This document shows positions 18,792 through 27,387 of a stretch of 64,000 bases of DNA, in pieces. This DNA comes from Butyrivibrio sp. LC3010. Its GTDB lineage: Bacteria; Bacillota; Clostridia; Lachnospirales; Lachnospiraceae. Position 1 is the stretch's first letter; every line of letters starts with the position of its first letter. The stretch is taken from positions 1 through 64,000 of the forward strand of contig NZ_AUJU01000025.1 in the NCBI RefSeq assembly GCF_000424385.1. The letters are read 5' to 3'. A program made the position numbers and the translations under genes. The notes under the pieces were generated by a model that searched no databases, had not been told where the DNA came from, and saw nothing but the letters and a program-made list of their open reading frames with translations.

Positions 18792-18960
18792 AGTTCTGGC
18801 GAGCGAAGCGAGAGCAGAACTTCCTTGGAAAGCTTAGCGAGGTCTTTTCGAGCTTAGAGCATACATGGTCATTTCGAGCAAAGCGAGAGCAGAACTTCCT
18901 TAGAAATTTAGCGAGGTCTTTCGGGCATAGAGTTTACTTAGTTACTTAGTTCTGGCGAGA
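18792..18960 (+). repeat. Tandem array of decaying GA-clamp units with GAGCGAAGCGAG spacer repeats
   Basis: GAGCRAAGCGAGAGCAGAACTTCCTT occurs (in two parts) at 18801 and 18876, a 75-bp period. GA-clamp hairpins sit at 18833-18857 (AGC-GA-GG-TCTTT-TC-GA-GCT) and 18907-18931 (AGC-GA-GG-TCTT-TC-GG-GCA, decayed). AGTTCTG/CAGAACT (18792-18821) forms another hairpin. This fills the gap before the thioesterase gene. Confidence 0.65.
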
Positions 18961-19041
18961 AAATCCCTCACTAATAATCGCACTCCGCCCATGGAATGTG
19001 GTATAATTTTATATATCTTTTGCGGAAAACGGAGGGCGGTT

Positions 19042-19551
19042 ATGAATAACAGAGTTTTTCATGTAGATCATCAGATTGCCAGCAAAAATGTAGATGATTC
19101 GGTTACTGAGTGGACCAGGGTTGTCAAGTATGATGAGATCAACGGATATGAGAGATTATTTGGCGGCGAGCTTATGAGCTGGATCGATCAGATAGCAGGA
19201 ACGGTTGCGCTTAGACATGCGGGTACACCGGTTACCACTGCTGCGATTGATAATATGCAATTCAAGCAGGCCATCAGACTTAACGATATAGTTGTGATAC
19301 GTGGTCATATCACACACGTTGGGCGTACATCAATGGAGGTTCGCGTAGATACTTATGTTGAGGACCTGAGGACTGGCATGAGACATGTTGTAAACAGAGC
19401 CTATCTCACTGAGGTATGCATCGATGAAGAGGGTAAACCCACGACCGTACCTTATGGTTTAAATGTGCGCACTGAGGCAGAGAGAGCAGAGTGGCAGGGC
19501 GCTGAAAAAAGAATAGAGCTTCGAGCCCAGAGAAGACGTGAAGGTTTTTGA
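19042..19551 (+). CDS. Acyl-CoA thioesterase, hotdog fold (YciA/BFIT type)
   Basis: 169 residues, one hotdog domain. Motifs: GGELMSWIDQIAGTVALRHAG (family helix with the Asp) and the strand pattern VVIRGHITHVGRTSMEVRVDTYVEDL. It probably hydrolyses acyl-CoA thioesters in the cytoplasm, but the substrate chain length cannot be told. The ATG at 19042 follows GGAGGGCGG; the longer frame from 18991 is not supported. TATAAT at 19002-19007 is a plausible -10 box. Confidence 0.8.
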   Translation: MNNRVFHVDHQIASKNVDDSVTEWTRVVKYDEINGYERLFGGELMSWIDQIAGTVALRHAGTPVTTAAIDNMQFKQAIRLNDIVVIRGHITHVGRTSMEVRVDTYVEDLRTGMRHVVNRAYLTEVCIDEEGKPTTVPYGLNVRTEAERAEWQGAEKRIELRAQRRREGF

Positions 19552-19608
19552 TAGTTTTTGAAAATATTTTGGGGCTTTCACTTGGGCACGAAAAAGTGTA
19601 AAATGGTT

Positions 19609-19637
19609 TCCTGCGTATCAAGTATACGCAGGATTTT
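19609..19637 (+). terminator. Terminator after thioesterase gene
   Basis: TCCTGCGTAT pairs perfectly with ATACGCAGGA around CAAGT, followed by TTTTAATTT. The rest of the gap to 19818 is AT-rich; a GAGGGACAGAGG stretch (19801-19812) provides the ribosome site of the next gene. Confidence 0.9.
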
Positions 19638-19817
19638 AATTTAATAGGAATTCCTATGAATTTCCCGTTAAATTAAAAATGCTACTTAACAGAGTCTTTA
19701 TAATCATGGAGTTTTTTGAGGGAATGAAGCTCTTTTGGTTATGTGATGCAATGGTTATAAAGCTTTTTAAGTGACTGAACTTGTGAGGGAATCATTAATA
19801 GAGGGACAGAGGATACA

Positions 19818-20477
19818 ATGGATTATTTTGAAATCAAGTATCATCAGCAGAAAAGGCTGACGGATCAATTGATGCATGCTCTTGCTAGGGTTGCCGATGA
19901 AAATGGCAGGTACACTAAAGAGCATTCTGAAAGAGTGGCGCTGTATTCCATGGAAATAGCGCGTCGCATGGGGAAAAGCCGCAAGGAACAGTATGAGATT
20001 TATCAGATGGGACTCTTACATGATATAGGTAAGATCGGGGTCCCTGATGCAATCATAGCAAAGCCTGAGGGACTTCAATATGATGAGTATTGTCTCATGA
20101 AGAAGCATCCCATGATAGGAGCAAGGATTTTACAGGATATAACAGAGATTCCGGGACTTGCTGTAGGTGCCAGATGGCATCATGAGAGATTTGATGGGAC
20201 CGGATATCCTGACGGGCTAAAGGGACTTGCAATACCTGAGGAGGCGAGGATCATAGGCGTCGCCGATGCTTATGATGCCATGAGTTCTGAGAGGAATTAT
20301 TCGGGAGTCATGAAGCAGCAGAAGGTCAGAGAGGAGATCGAACACGGTAAAGGAACGCAGTTTGATCCAGATATAGCTGACATTCTTCTACAGATGATAG
20401 ATGATGATAAGGATTATGTGATGAATTCAGAGATCCCGACATATATCCTGGAGGAATACTTCGCAAGGATGGAGTAG
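19818..20477 (+). CDS. HD-GYP domain c-di-GMP phosphodiesterase-like protein
   Basis: 219 residues, a stand-alone HD-GYP domain without receiver or sensor. Visible: HSERVALYS, GLLHDIGKIGVPD (HD pair), KKHPMIGA, and HHERFDGTGYPDGL (contains the GYP-loop, here GTGYP), then VADAYDAM. Such enzymes hydrolyse cyclic di-GMP or related dinucleotides using a di- or tri-metal site; the motifs look intact. It is probably cytosolic. It stands alone between terminators. A MITE-like element is inserted at its stop codon. Confidence 0.9.
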   Translation: MDYFEIKYHQQKRLTDQLMHALARVADENGRYTKEHSERVALYSMEIARRMGKSRKEQYEIYQMGLLHDIGKIGVPDAIIAKPEGLQYDEYCLMKKHPMIGARILQDITEIPGLAVGARWHHERFDGTGYPDGLKGLAIPEEARIIGVADAYDAMSSERNYSGVMKQQKVREEIEHGKGTQFDPDIADILLQMIDDDKDYVMNSEIPTYILEEYFARME

Positions 20478-20481
20478 TCGG

Positions 20482-20625
20482 GTTACTGTTCAGACAGCTC
20501 TGCGCACTTGCTGCGCTGAGCGTGAGAATGTTCTACGTCTTGAATATAGGATTTGCCCCTTTGCCGAAGGCAACTGGAATGGGCAAATCCAGTTGCTGTG
20601 AGCACCGTAAGGTGTGAACAGTAAC
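20482..20625 (+). mobile_element. 144-bp MITE-like element with terminal inverted repeats and 8-bp target duplication
   Basis: GTTACTGTTCA (20482-20492) and TGAACAGTAAC (20615-20625) are perfect inverted repeats. GTAGTCGG directly flanks both ends (20474-20481 and 20626-20633), as a target-site duplication would; the left copy includes the TAG stop codon of the HD-GYP gene. Inside are GATTTGCCC/GGGCAAATC (20550-20589) enclosing TTGCC-GAA-GGCAA, and CTGT-GA-GCACC-GTAA-GGTGT-GA-ACAG with a GNRA loop. It has no coding capacity. Confidence 0.8.
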
Positions 20626-20771
20626 GTAGTCGGATATCAGGTAATGATGTTTTAATAAGCAGCACTAGTGTTGAAATGTAGGGTGCATCGTGGTAAAATT
20701 TTAACGATGTGCCCTACATTTTTTGACACATACTACTAAGAATATGATTTATATAATCAGGAGGTACACTG

Positions 20772-21698
20772 ATGAGTAAGAGTTTCGATGAAATCCTCGC
20801 TAAATTGAAGACAGCAAGTACTAAGAAGCTTGCAGTTGCATGTGCGCAGGATGAGCCTGTTCTTGAGGCTGTTAAGGCTGCTAAGGAGCGCGGAATTGCT
20901 GATGCGATCCTTGTAGGTGATAAGGATGAGATTGAGAGAATTGCCGGTGAGATGGGCATGGATCTTTCCCAGTTTGAGATCATCGATGAGAAGGATACTG
21001 TTGAGGCAGCAACTAAGGCTGTTCAGCTTGTTCACGATGGTAAGGCTGATATTTATATGAAGGGACAGCTTGATTCCAAGACATTCCTCAAGTCAGTTCT
21101 GAACAAAGAAGTAGGACTTCGTACAGGTCGTCCACTTTCTCATGTATGTGTATTTGAGATTCCGGGTATTGACCGTCTTCTTTTCCTTACAGACGTTGCT
21201 TTCATGCCCTATCCGACTCTTGAAGATAAAAAGGTTATTATTGAATATACAGTAAATGTAGCAAGAGCTTGCGGCGTTGAGTGCCCGAAGGTAGCTCCCC
21301 TTGCAGCAGTTGAAGTTGTTAACGATAAGATGCCTGTAACTGTTGAAGCAGCTGAGCTTACACGTCTCAACGAGGCTGGCGAGATCAAGAACTGCATCGT
21401 TGACGGACCTCTTTCCATGGACCTTGCAATCGATCCTTCTGCTGCTGAGCACAAGGCAGGTGCTAAGGACCGCAAGATTGTCGGTGATGCTGATATTCTT
21501 CTTTTCCCTGACATTCATGCAGGTAACCTTACATATAAGACAATCGTTCGTCTTGCTACTGTTAAGAATGGTAACATCCTTACAGGAACAAAGGCACCGG
21601 TTATCCTTACTTCACGTTCTGACTCTGTAGAAGTTAAGCTTAATTCAATCGCTTTAGCTGCTGTTGTTGCAGAGGATCAGAAAAAAGGAATTCTTTAA
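20772..21698 (+). CDS. ptb: Phosphate butyryltransferase
   Basis: 308 residues, the normal length. It converts butyryl-CoA and phosphate to butyryl phosphate and CoA. It belongs to the phosphate acetyl/butyryltransferase family: KADIYMKGQLDSKTFLKSVLNKEVGLRTG, LSHVCVFEIPG, FLTDVAFMPYPTLEDK, VDGPLSMDLAIDP and DILLFPDIHAGN. The AGGAGG site fixes the start. It lies 115 bp upstream of buk, with which it completes butyrate and ATP formation; the two are probably one transcript. Confidence 0.95.
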   Translation: MSKSFDEILAKLKTASTKKLAVACAQDEPVLEAVKAAKERGIADAILVGDKDEIERIAGEMGMDLSQFEIIDEKDTVEAATKAVQLVHDGKADIYMKGQLDSKTFLKSVLNKEVGLRTGRPLSHVCVFEIPGIDRLLFLTDVAFMPYPTLEDKKVIIEYTVNVARACGVECPKVAPLAAVEVVNDKMPVTVEAAELTRLNEAGEIKNCIVDGPLSMDLAIDPSAAEHKAGAKDRKIVGDADILLFPDIHAGNLTYKTIVRLATVKNGNILTGTKAPVILTSRSDSVEVKLNSIALAAVVAEDQKKGIL

Positions 21699-21813
21699 TT
21701 ATTAGTACAGGAAAAAGTATTTGAGAATCCAAAAAATTGAAACCCTCACAGAGTGCTGTGACTTATAGTTTTTTATAAGGCTATGACACATAGGAGGGGG
21801 AATAGGAGAGAAA

Positions 21814-22881
21814 ATGATTAAAAGTTTAATTATAAATCCCGGTTCCACATCAACAAAGCTTGGTATCTTCGAGGATGAGACACTTAAGATGGACGAGACT
21901 CTTCGTCATCCCACAGAGGAGATTGTCAAGTATGAGCATATTACAGATCAGCTTGGCTGGAGAAAAGAGCTTATTCTTAATTTCCTTAAAGAGAAGAATG
22001 AAGATGTTAAAACATTCAATGTTATCGTAGGACGTGGCGGGCTTGTTAAGCCTATTCCGGGCGGTACATATGAGGTTAATGATGCGCTCCTTAAGGATCT
22101 GAAGGAAGGTGTTCAGGGTGAGCATGCAAGTAACCTTGGCGGACTTCTTGCTAAGGAGATTGCTGATGAGATCGGCGTTCCTTCATACATCGTTGATCCT
22201 GTTGTTGTAGATGAGCTCTGCGATGAAGCAAGAGTTACAGGACTTCCGGAGATTCCGAGAGTTTCTATTTTCCATGCACTTAATCAGAAGGCAGTTGCCA
22301 GAAGATATGCTAAGGAAATCGGCAAGAAGTACGAGGATATCAATCTTGTAGTCGTACATCTTGGCGGCGGTGTTTCTGTCGGCGCTCATAAGAACGGACA
22401 GATCATTGACGTATTTAATGCTCTTGATGGTGATGGTGCTATGTCACCTGAGCGTGCAGGCGGTCTCCCTACAGGCGGACTTATCCGTCTTTGCTTCTCA
22501 GGTAAATATTCTGAGGCAGAGGTTAGAAAGATGGCAGTTGGTAAGGGCGGCTTTAATGCATGGCTCGGAACCAACGATATGAGAAATGTTATCAAGCTCA
22601 GAGATGAAGGTAACGAAAAGGCTAAGCTTGTTATCGATTCATTTATCTTCCAGCTTGCAAAGAATATCGGTTCTATGGCAGCAGTACTTGATGGTAATGT
22701 AGATCAGATCATTATCACAGGCGGTATCGCTTATAACCAGCCTCTCATGGACAGACTTACTGAAAAGGTTAAGTTTATCGCACCTGTTACAGTATATCCC
22801 GGTGAGGATGAGCTTCTCGCTCTTGCACAGGGTGCACTTCGTGTAATGAACGGCGAAGAGAAGGCTAAGATTTACGAATAA
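21814..22881 (+). CDS. buk: Butyrate kinase
   Basis: 355 residues, ASKHA-fold kinase of the acetate/butyrate kinase family. It transfers phosphate from butyryl phosphate to ADP. Motifs: [15 protein letters not shown] (phosphate 1), [47 protein letters not shown] (phosphate 2), [14 protein letters not shown] and [12 protein letters not shown] (adenosine). A strong GGAGGGGG site precedes the ATG. The gap to ptb holds a small CTTATA/TATAAG hairpin (21762-21779). Confidence 0.96.
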   Translation: MIKSLIINPGSTSTKLGIFEDETLKMDETLRHPTEEIVKYEHITDQLGWRKELILNFLKEKNEDVKTFNVIVGRGGLVKPIPGGTYEVNDALLKDLKEGVQGEHASNLGGLLAKEIADEIGVPSYIVDPVVVDELCDEARVTGLPEIPRVSIFHALNQKAVARRYAKEIGKKYEDINLVVVHLGGGVSVGAHKNGQIIDVFNALDGDGAMSPERAGGLPTGGLIRLCFSGKYSEAEVRKMAVGKGGFNAWLGTNDMRNVIKLRDEGNEKAKLVIDSFIFQLAKNIGSMAAVLDGNVDQIIITGGIAYNQPLMDRLTEKVKFIAPVTVYPGEDELLALAQGALRVMNGEEKAKIYE

Positions 22882-22949
22882 AAATAATCTTTTCATTATA
22901 ATCAGTTATTAGAAAAAGCGTCAGTTAAGCTGACAAAAGAGGGATTTTG

Positions 22950-22984
22950 AACCCTTCCGGGCGTTATGCTCGGAAGGGTTTTTA
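22950..22984 (+). terminator. Terminator after buk
   Basis: AACCCTTCCG pairs perfectly with CGGAAGGGTT around GGCGTTATGCT, followed by TTTT. It ends 14 bp before the next start codon, so the regulator gene must have its promoter close by or rely on read-through. Confidence 0.9.
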
Positions 22985-22997
22985 AGAAGGGGAATGT

Positions 22998-24602
22998 ATG
23001 AAGGTTTTTCTGGTAGAAGATGAATTTGTCGTGAGGGAAGGCATAAAAAACAATGTAGACTGGGAAGCGCATGGTTATGAGTTTTGCGGAGAAGCAGGGG
23101 ATGGAGAGGTTGCCTATCCGATGATCCAGAAGCTTCAGCCGGACATTGTTATTACTGATATAAAGATGCCCTTCATGGATGGACTTACTCTTAGCCGTAT
23201 GGTAAAGGAGCAGTTTCCATGGATAGAGATAATCCTGCTGACGGGGTACGAGGACTTTCAGTTTGCGCAGGAGGCGATTAAGATAGGTGTGTCCTGTTAC
23301 CTGTCAAAACCGATTAGCGGTGAGAATCTTATCAAAGAGGTGGACAGTCTTGCTGAGAAGATAAATGAAAAGCAGCGGGAGCGCGAAGTTAAAAAGCGCT
23401 ATGAAGAAGAAATGAAGGAACGGACGGAGTATGAGAAGCAGGAGCTTTTTAATGATCTGATTTCCGGCAACAAGGGGCTTTCGGAAATACTTGAAAGTGC
23501 CAAGAAGCTTGATGTGGATCTTACTGCAATAAGATTTAATGTGATCCTGTTTAAGGTGTGGTCCACAAGGCATGATGCCTACGAATACTCCCAAAGCGTT
23601 GTTGAAATAGAAAAAGGTGTCAGGGATATAGCTGACAAAATGAGTGCGGTTTTCTTTGATCTTGGAGTCGAAGGAGCAGCACTGTTATTCAGAGGGGATG
23701 ATGATGAGTCCCTTGATAAGAATATTGAAGAGAGCATAAATATGATGAAGTCTCTTTTTGATGACTATCATCATATAAGATATTTTGGCGGAGTGGGGCA
23801 GAGCGTCGGAAGAATTTCAGATATTCCCGTCTGCTTTACCTGGGCCAGCAGGGCATTTGCCCATATGTATCTGACTGAGGATAATGGCTTTTTGATAGGC
23901 TCTGAGGAACAGCTTCAGCCCGGCAAAAATGACGTGGTGTTGTCTGAGATAGACCCAAGACATATAGACCGGAAGCTTATCAAGGAGTTTTTGAGAAGAG
24001 GAGACCCTTCGGAGACAGAGTTTTTTGTTGAAGAATTTATAAACGGAATGGGGAAGGGTGCCATAAGATCCACACTTCTTAGGCAGTATATCGCCATGGA
24101 TGTGTATTTTTGTGTGGTAGATTTTCTTGAGAACGAGCTTTCAAAGGATGAGAGACCTGAGAATCCCACGCCGGAGGTTTTGGCGGATGAAGGCAGGACC
24201 AGGCAGTATATAGTCAGGATAATCAGCAGGGGAGCGACCTTAAGGGATGATGACTCCAAGGGACATTATCACGATGCGGTAAATCTTGTTATGTCATATA
24301 TTGAAGAGCATTATACCGAGGATGATCTGTCACTTAATAAGCTTGCGGCTCATGTAAATTTTTCACCAAATCATCTGAGTGCTGTTTTCAGGCAGCAGAC
24401 GGGACAGCCCTTTATCAAGTATCTTACTGATTATCGTATGAATGCTGCAAAGGACCTTCTTAGAACAACATCGAAAAAGAGTAATGAAATAGGGCTTCTT
24501 GTTGGTTATAAGGATCCACACTATTTTTCATATCTCTTCAAAAAGACGCAGGGGATCACGCCGACCCAGTATAGGGGAGGGAATCGCTCGGAGGAGGGCT
24601 GA
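22998..24602 (+). CDS. Response regulator, YesN/AraC type
   Basis: 534 residues. An N-terminal receiver domain (residues 1-120; VEDEFVVREGI, phospho-Asp in VITDIKMPFMDG, Lys in YLSKPIS) precedes a Glu/Lys-rich coiled linker. A divergent middle region (about 150-410) is followed by a C-terminal AraC-family DNA-binding domain (about 430-530; two helix-turn-helix units, LNKLAAHVNFSPNHLSAVFRQQTG and SNEIGLLVGYKDPHYFSYLFKK). It is paired with the sensor kinase that starts within its stop codon (TGATG). It presumably activates the sugar importer that follows. Confidence 0.93.
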   Translation: MKVFLVEDEFVVREGIKNNVDWEAHGYEFCGEAGDGEVAYPMIQKLQPDIVITDIKMPFMDGLTLSRMVKEQFPWIEIILLTGYEDFQFAQEAIKIGVSCYLSKPISGENLIKEVDSLAEKINEKQREREVKKRYEEEMKERTEYEKQELFNDLISGNKGLSEILESAKKLDVDLTAIRFNVILFKVWSTRHDAYEYSQSVVEIEKGVRDIADKMSAVFFDLGVEGAALLFRGDDDESLDKNIEESINMMKSLFDDYHHIRYFGGVGQSVGRISDIPVCFTWASRAFAHMYLTEDNGFLIGSEEQLQPGKNDVVLSEIDPRHIDRKLIKEFLRRGDPSETEFFVEEFINGMGKGAIRSTLLRQYIAMDVYFCVVDFLENELSKDERPENPTPEVLADEGRTRQYIVRIISRGATLRDDDSKGHYHDAVNLVMSYIEEHYTEDDLSLNKLAAHVNFSPNHLSAVFRQQTGQPFIKYLTDYRMNAAKDLLRTTSKKSNEIGLLVGYKDPHYFSYLFKKTQGITPTQYRGGNRSEEG

Positions 24603-25942
24603 TGGCTAGTGAAAAAGTTATGAGCAAAAATGCAAAAAAGGGGCATTCCAAGCTGGCCAACCAGATTCGAATATCCTATCTGATACTGCTCTTACCGGCT
24701 ATACTTTTTACTGCATACGCTTACTATACTCTTTATATGATCAACGAGCGTTATGATGAGATGCTTGGTTCGGTGGTGACTGCCAGTGAGTTCAGTCTTG
24801 ATTTTAAAGAGGACTTTGATTACGAAACGTACCTTCTTATTGTTGGTAATGTCAAGCTTGAGAATTCCAAGCTTCCCCAGTATCTGACGGATGCACGCAA
24901 GGTTGTGGAAAATCTTGAAGACTTTACAGATGATGCTGACAATAGGGGCAGGCTTGAGAGCGCGGCAAAATATCTGGATAATCTAGAGGCATATCTTCAG
25001 AGAATAGAAGAGAACATGATCTATGAGGACAGGTATGATGACAATATGACTATCTGGGAGAACGATGTTCAGATAGTTACAGCACTTTTACAGGAAACCA
25101 TAAATGAGTATGTTTACTATGAGAATAAGCAGTTGCAGACAGCCCAGATAGAATCGAGACAGTTCTATATGAACATTGTTAAGATATCTATGGGTATGGT
25201 TGCTTTTATAGTTCTTTTTGTCATGCTGATGTCTTTTCTGGGGCCTGTTTTGATCACAAGGCCTATCGAGGAACAGGTTAAGCAGGAACAAAAGCAACTG
25301 CGGAAAGCGGAATTTGAGCTGTTGCAGGCTCAGATAAATCCTCACTTTTTATATAACACACTTGATGCCATAGTCTGGTCTGCTGAGGCAGGCAATCAGA
25401 AGCAGGTTGTGAGTATGGTGGGGAGTCTGTCCGAGTTTTTCAGAAGCTCCCTCAACAAGGGTAAGGAAATTGTAACGATTCGTGAGGATTTGCAGCATGT
25501 AAGAAGTTATCTTGAAATCCAGCAGATTAGATATCAGGATATCCTTACTTATGAGATTAATGTGCCGGAGGAAATCTATAAATATACTATCCCGAAGATA
25601 ACCATCCAGCCTGTGGTTGAAAATGCTTTGTACCATGGAATCAAAAATAAAAGAGGTGGCGGAAAAATCATAGTAACAGGCGGAGAGCTTGATGATTGTG
25701 TGCAGATTACTGTAAAAGACGATGGCATAGGAATGTCAGAGGAAAGGCTTAATGAGATTCGAAAGAGTTTAAAACTCGATAAGCCGGAAAGTGATACCAT
25801 TTATGGTCTTTATAATATAAATCAGAGAATAAAGCTTTCTTTTGGGGACGAATATGGTATTGGGATAGACTCTACTGAAGGAGTCGGAACCGTGACAAAT
25901 ATCCGTCTGCCGAAAATCTTAACTGAAATCGTAAAAAAATGA
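24602..25942 (+). CDS. Sensor histidine kinase, YesM type
   Basis: 446 residues in the membrane. Two transmembrane helices (about 23-45 and 197-222) bracket an extracellular, helix-rich sensor region of about 150 residues. A HisKA-like family block (EFELLQAQINPHFLYNTLDAI) carries the phospho-accepting His; HATPase_c motifs follow (VVENALYHGIKNK, DDGIGM, GLYNINQRIKLSFG). It overlaps the response regulator gene by one base, so the two are co-translated. The recognisable HAMP domain is reduced to the short segment after the second helix (PVLITRPIEEQVKQ). Confidence 0.93.
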   Translation: MASEKVMSKNAKKGHSKLANQIRISYLILLLPAILFTAYAYYTLYMINERYDEMLGSVVTASEFSLDFKEDFDYETYLLIVGNVKLENSKLPQYLTDARKVVENLEDFTDDADNRGRLESAAKYLDNLEAYLQRIEENMIYEDRYDDNMTIWENDVQIVTALLQETINEYVYYENKQLQTAQIESRQFYMNIVKISMGMVAFIVLFVMLMSFLGPVLITRPIEEQVKQEQKQLRKAEFELLQAQINPHFLYNTLDAIVWSAEAGNQKQVVSMVGSLSEFFRSSLNKGKEIVTIREDLQHVRSYLEIQQIRYQDILTYEINVPEEIYKYTIPKITIQPVVENALYHGIKNKRGGGKIIVTGGELDDCVQITVKDDGIGMSEERLNEIRKSLKLDKPESDTIYGLYNINQRIKLSFGDEYGIGIDSTEGVGTVTNIRLPKILTEIVKK

Positions 25943-26022
25943 AACAGAAATAAAAAAGTGTAAAAAAACCAACTTTAATGCATTTTTTATTCAATGGTTT
26001 TTTGAACATGGAAGATTAAAAT

Positions 26023-26065
26023 AGTAATTGTTAAGGGAATGGCTCCCTTAATAATTACTTTTTTT
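26023..26065 (+). terminator. Terminator between the two-component genes and the importer
   Basis: AGTAATTGTTAAGGGA (26023-26038) pairs with TCCCTTAATAATTACT (26044-26059) with one mismatch, followed by TTTTTTT. It sits just before the ribosome site of the binding-protein gene, so it may also act as a leader attenuator. Confidence 0.85.
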
Positions 26066-26085
26066 AATTAGGAGGAAAAAAAGTT

Positions 26086-27204
26086 ATGAAGAAAAAGGTA
26101 TTGTCAGTATTAATGGCATCAGTTATGACACTCAGTCTTGTTGCTTGTGGCGGTGGCGCAAAGCAGGAGACAGCTACAGCTACAGAAACACCTGCAGCTG
26201 AGGAAACCAAGACAGAGGAAAAGGCTGAGGAGCCTGCAGCTGAGGAACCGGCAGCTGAAGAGACTGCAGAAGAAGAAACTGCAGCTGAGGAAACAGCTGA
26301 GGAGGCTACAGCAGCATCTGGTGACCTTATTAAGGTTGGTATCATTAACAACGATCCTAACGAGTCCGGCTATCGTACAGCAAACGATGCTGACTTAAAG
26401 GCAATGTTTACAGAAGCTAACGGCTATGATGCATCCTTCGCTTACAGCTTAAAGAATGATGAGCAGATTGCAGCAGCTCAGACATTCATCCAGGATGAAG
26501 TTGACTACCTTCTTCTTTCTGCAGCTGATACAGCAGGCTGGGATTCAGTTCTTCAGGATGCTCAGGCAGCAGGCATAAAGGTTATTCTTTTCGACCGTAC
26601 AATCGATGCTGATCCCAGTCTCTACGAGGCTTCAATCGTATCTGATATGGCAAAAGAAGGTGAGATGGCAGTTGAGTGGCTTGCAGGCCAGGGACTTGAT
26701 GAGTACAACATCATTCACATTCAGGGTGTAATGGGTAGTGCAGCTCAGCAGGGCAGAAGTGGTGCTCTTAGTGATAAGGCAGCAGCTGAAGATAACTGGA
26801 ATCTCGTAACACAGCAGACAGCTGAATGGAACGCAGAGAAAGCACAGCAGATCGTTCAGTCAGTTATCGATGCAGGCACACCTTTCAACGTAATCTATGC
26901 TGAGAACGATGATATGGCTAAGGGTGCAGTTGCAGCACTTGATGCAGCAGGCATCTCACACGGTGTTGGCAAAGACGTAATCGTTATGGGTTATGACTGC
27001 AACAAGTGGGCACTTGAAGAGCTCCTTGCTCAGAACTGGAACTATGATGGACAGTGCAATCCTTTCCAGGCTAGCTACATTGATGAGATAATCAAGACTC
27101 TTGAGAGCGGACAGACTCCTGCAGAGAAGACAATCATCATGGATGAGAAGGGCTTCGATGCTGAGACAATCACTCAGGATGATGTTGATAAGTATGGTAT
27201 TTAA
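26086..27204 (+). CDS. Sugar ABC transporter substrate-binding lipoprotein
   Basis: 372 residues. A lipoprotein signal peptide has its lipobox at SLVACGG. About 50 residues of Ala/Glu/Thr low complexity form a tether. The rest is a periplasmic-binding-protein type I domain (LIKVGIINNDPNESGYRTAND; VDYLLLSAADTAGWD; VILFDRTID; IQGVMGSAAQQGR; VIYAENDDMAKGAVAALDAAG). It is closest in pattern to the YtfQ/RbsB group. It delivers a sugar to the permease encoded downstream. A strong hairpin after the gene, together with its first position, suggests it is made in excess over the membrane parts. Confidence 0.9.
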   Translation: MKKKVLSVLMASVMTLSLVACGGGAKQETATATETPAAEETKTEEKAEEPAAEEPAAEETAEEETAAEETAEEATAASGDLIKVGIINNDPNESGYRTANDADLKAMFTEANGYDASFAYSLKNDEQIAAAQTFIQDEVDYLLLSAADTAGWDSVLQDAQAAGIKVILFDRTIDADPSLYEASIVSDMAKEGEMAVEWLAGQGLDEYNIIHIQGVMGSAAQQGRSGALSDKAAAEDNWNLVTQQTAEWNAEKAQQIVQSVIDAGTPFNVIYAENDDMAKGAVAALDAAGISHGVGKDVIVMGYDCNKWALEELLAQNWNYDGQCNPFQASYIDEIIKTLESGQTPAEKTIIMDEKGFDAETITQDDVDKYGI

Positions 27205-27236
27205 TTTAGCGATAAAAATATAATAGCCAAGTTTTT

Positions 27237-27271
27237 AGAGCGGTGCGGAATGTCCGCACCGCTCTTGGTTT
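27237..27271 (+). terminator. Hairpin between binding-protein gene and ATPase gene
   Basis: AGAGCGGTGCGGA pairs perfectly with TCCGCACCGCTCT around ATG. The T tract is weak (TGGTTT), so it probably allows partial read-through, as often seen after importer binding-protein genes, and stabilises the upstream message. Confidence 0.75.
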
Positions 27272-27278
27272 AAGCAAA

Positions 27279-27309
27279 GCACTTGACGAGGAATTATCAA
27301 GTCTGGTGT
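27279..27309 (+). repeat. GA-clamp palindrome, 31-nt core
   Basis: GCACT-T-GAC and GTC-T-GGTGT flank GA-GG-AATTA-TC-AA. The outer pairs include two G-U pairs, and the second clamp dinucleotide is AA instead of GA. Same length and layout as the copies at 37530 and 37574. Confidence 0.75.
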
Positions 27310-27320
27310 GAGCTGCAAGC

Positions 27321-27350
27321 CAACTTACAGAGGTTAGTTGAGCTTGATTG
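27321..27350 (+). repeat. GA-clamp palindrome, decayed copy
   Basis: CAACT-T-ACA and GCT-T-GATTG flank GA-GG-TTAG-TT-GA. The clamp and outer arm partly survive; the inner triplet no longer pairs. It follows the 27279 copy at a spacing like that of the 37530/37574 pair. Confidence 0.45.
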
Positions 27351-27387
27351 AAGGTAGAGCAGAAGAACGAAGGAAAGAGGTAGACCG

